DNA of 64,000 nt, from NCBI RefSeq assembly GCF_000377645.1, contig NZ_KB898471.1, positions 443,084 to 507,083 on the forward strand, in the 5' to 3' direction. Below the pieces are notes generated by a model. That model worked only from the letters and a program-made list of their open reading frames with translations, was not told the origin of the DNA and did no database searches. Positions within the stretch are counted from its first letter, which is position 1. Each line of letters starts with the position of its first letter. Origin of the DNA: Thiomonas sp. FB-6 (GTDB lineage: Bacteria > Pseudomonadota > Gammaproteobacteria > Burkholderiales > Burkholderiaceae_C). Shown here one piece after another: positions 62,409-64,000 of the stretch. The position numbers were made by a program, and so were the translations under genes.

Positions 62409-64000
62409 ATGAGCCAGACCCCTCCCGCCGACAACCGCAAAGTCGTCACCGGCGTGCAAAAGATGACCCCTTCCGAGGCCTTTGTCGAAACCCTGGTCGC
62501 CAATGGGGTGACAGACATCTTCGGCATCATGGGCTCGGCCTTCATGGATGCGATGGACATCTTCGCGCCGGCCGGCATTCGCCTGATTCCCGTGGTGCAC
62601 GAGCAAGGCGCCGCGCACATGGCCGATGGCTACGCCCGCGTCAGCGGCCGCCACGGCGTGGTGATCGGGCAGAACGGCCCCGGCATCAGCAACTGCGTCA
62701 CGGCGATTGCCGCCGCCTACTGGGCGCACAGCCCGGTGGTCATCGTCACCCCCGAGACCGGCACCATGGGCATGGGCCTGGGAGGCTTCCAGGAGGCCAA
62801 CCAGCTGCCGATGTTCCAGGAGTTCACCAAGTACCAGGGTCACGTGGTCAACCCCAAACGCATGGCCGAGTTCACCGGCCGCTGCTTCGACCGCGCCATC
62901 AGCGAGATGGGACCGACCCAGCTCAACATCCCGCGCGACTACTTCTACGGCGAGATCCAGTGCGAGATCCCGCGCCCGATGCGCGTGGACCGCGGAGCCG
63001 GCGGCGAGCAGAGCCTGAACGACGCGGCCGAACTGCTGGCGCAGGCCAAGTTCCCGGTGATCCTCGCCGGCGGCGGCGTGGTCATGGGCGACGCGGTCGA
63101 GGAATGCAAGCAGCTGGCCGAACGCCTGGGCGCTCCGGTGGTCACCGGCTACCTGCGCAACGATGCCTTCCCCGCCAGCCACCCGCTGTGGGCCGGCCCG
63201 CTGGGCTACCAGGGCTCCAAGGCGGCCATGAAGCTGATCGCCCAGGCCGACGTGGTGGTGGCGCTGGGCTCGCGCATGGGCCCCTTCGGCACCCTGCCGC
63301 AGCACGGCATGGACTACTGGCCCAAGAACGCCAAGATCATCCAGGTCGAGGCCGATCACACCAACCTGGGCCTGGTGAAAAAGATCACGGTGGGCATCTG
63401 CGGCGACGCCAAGGCGGCCGCCAAGGCCATCGCGCAGCGCCTGCAGGGCCGCACGCTGGCCTGCGACGCGAGCAAGGCCCAGCGCGCCGACACCATCCGC
63501 TCCGAGAAGGCGACCTGGGAGAAGGAACTCGACGCCTGGACCCACGAGCTCGACGCCTACAGCCTGGACATGATCGAGGAGGCGAAGCAGGAGAAGCCCT
63601 TCAGCGGCGGCGACTACCTGCACCCGCGCCAGGTGCTGCGCGAACTCGAGAAGGCCATGCCGCCGCGCGCCATGGTGTCCACCGACATCGGCAACATCAA
63701 CTCGGTGGCCAACAGCTACCTGCGCTTCGAGGAGCCGCGCAGCTTTTTCGCGCCCATGAGCTTCGGCAACTGCGGCTACGCGCTGCCGACCATCATCGGC
63801 GCCAAGCTGGCGGCGCCCGACCGCCCGGCCATCGCCTACGCCGGCGACGGCGCCTGGGGCATGAGCATGGTGGAGATCATGACCTGCGTGCGCCACGACA
63901 TCCCGGTCACCGCGGTGGTGTTCCACAACCGCCAGTGGGGCGCGGAGAAGAAGAACCAGGTGGACTTCTACAACCGCCGCTTCGTCGCCGGCGAGCTGGA
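62409..64000 (+). CDS. xsc: Sulfoacetaldehyde acetyltransferase (cut by the window edge)
   Basis: The first 530 residues of a thiamine-diphosphate enzyme that converts sulfoacetaldehyde and phosphate to acetyl phosphate and sulfite, the key step of taurine and related sulfonate catabolism. MTPSEAFVETLVANGVTDIF and GSAFMDAMDIFAPAG open the domain. The catalytic Glu lies in IPVVHEQGAAHMADGYAR. The cofactor motif GDGAWGMSMVEIMTCVRHDI is present. GGAGA precedes the ATG. The C-terminal end lies beyond the window, and a phosphotransacetylase gene would be expected after it. Confidence 0.95.
   Translation, partial: MSQTPPADNRKVVTGVQKMTPSEAFVETLVANGVTDIFGIMGSAFMDAMDIFAPAGIRLIPVVHEQGAAHMADGYARVSGRHGVVIGQNGPGISNCVTAIAAAYWAHSPVVIVTPETGTMGMGLGGFQEANQLPMFQEFTKYQGHVVNPKRMAEFTGRCFDRAISEMGPTQLNIPRDYFYGEIQCEIPRPMRVDRGAGGEQSLNDAAELLAQAKFPVILAGGGVVMGDAVEECKQLAERLGAPVVTGYLRNDAFPASHPLWAGPLGYQGSKAAMKLIAQADVVVALGSRMGPFGTLPQHGMDYWPKNAKIIQVEADHTNLGLVKKITVGICGDAKAAAKAIAQRLQGRTLACDASKAQRADTIRSEKATWEKELDAWTHELDAYSLDMIEEAKQEKPFSGGDYLHPRQVLRELEKAMPPRAMVSTDIGNINSVANSYLRFEEPRSFFAPMSFGNCGYALPTIIGAKLAAPDRPAIAYAGDGAWGMSMVEIMTCVRHDIPVTAVVFHNRQWGAEKKNQVDFYNRRFVAGEL

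Overview
The window is about 64 kb of very GC-rich, densely coded chromosomal DNA. Gene content and order point to a betaproteobacterium of the Burkholderiales: an imuA-imuB-dnaE2 mutasome operon, a NAD-dependent formate dehydrogenase (fdsGBACD) with a divergent LysR-like regulator, glnA followed by ntrB-ntrC, tamA-tamB, a DUF3563 miniprotein, and no sign of phage or transposons. The genus cannot be named from the sequence alone. No rRNA, tRNA, CRISPR array, insertion sequence or integrase was seen. Both edges cut genes: dnaE2 on the left and xsc on the right.

Layout. 1-3.1 kb: SOS mutagenesis operon with a LexA-type box. 3.2-5.0 kb: Lrp-type regulator divergent from alanine dehydrogenase. 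5.0-12.2 kb: a complete co-directional lipid A L-Ara4N modification operon in the order arnT, one SMR flippase gene, arnB, arnC, arnA formyltransferase, arnA decarboxylase, arnD; arnA is split in two. 12.3-19.1 kb: housekeeping genes (acs, a YqhA-like membrane protein, class I fumarase, murI, xth) with a decayed chemoreceptor fragment. 19.2-25.0 kb: nitrogen control (ntrC, ntrB, a DUF4124-like protein, glnA), with a sigma-54 promoter and three NtrC-like palindromes upstream of glnA, the last lying inside the end of a CinA-like gene. 25.1-27.0 kb: a class III aminotransferase and a small membrane protein. 27.0-33.5 kb: tamB, tamA, and a PaiB-like flavin protein. 33.5-42.8 kb: fdsGBACD, its divergent regulator and an OFA-family transporter.

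42.9-57.3 kb is a signal-transduction island: a soluble chemoreceptor with a C-terminal sensor, a GGDEF-EAL protein coupled to a metallophosphoesterase, a PAS-GGDEF protein, several small proteins (one behind an FNR-like box), an AraC regulator, a PAS chemoreceptor and a globin-GAF-EAL protein. A MscS-type channel follows. 58.7-64 kb: an iclR-cobS-cobT operon divergent from sulfoacetaldehyde acetyltransferase (xsc), with a good sigma-70 promoter in front of xsc.

Taken together the genes suggest a metabolically versatile aerobe that uses formate and possibly oxalate, acetate and C2 sulfonates. It tunes nitrogen assimilation through NtrBC, remodels lipid A, and makes lifestyle decisions through cyclic di-GMP and oxygen sensing.
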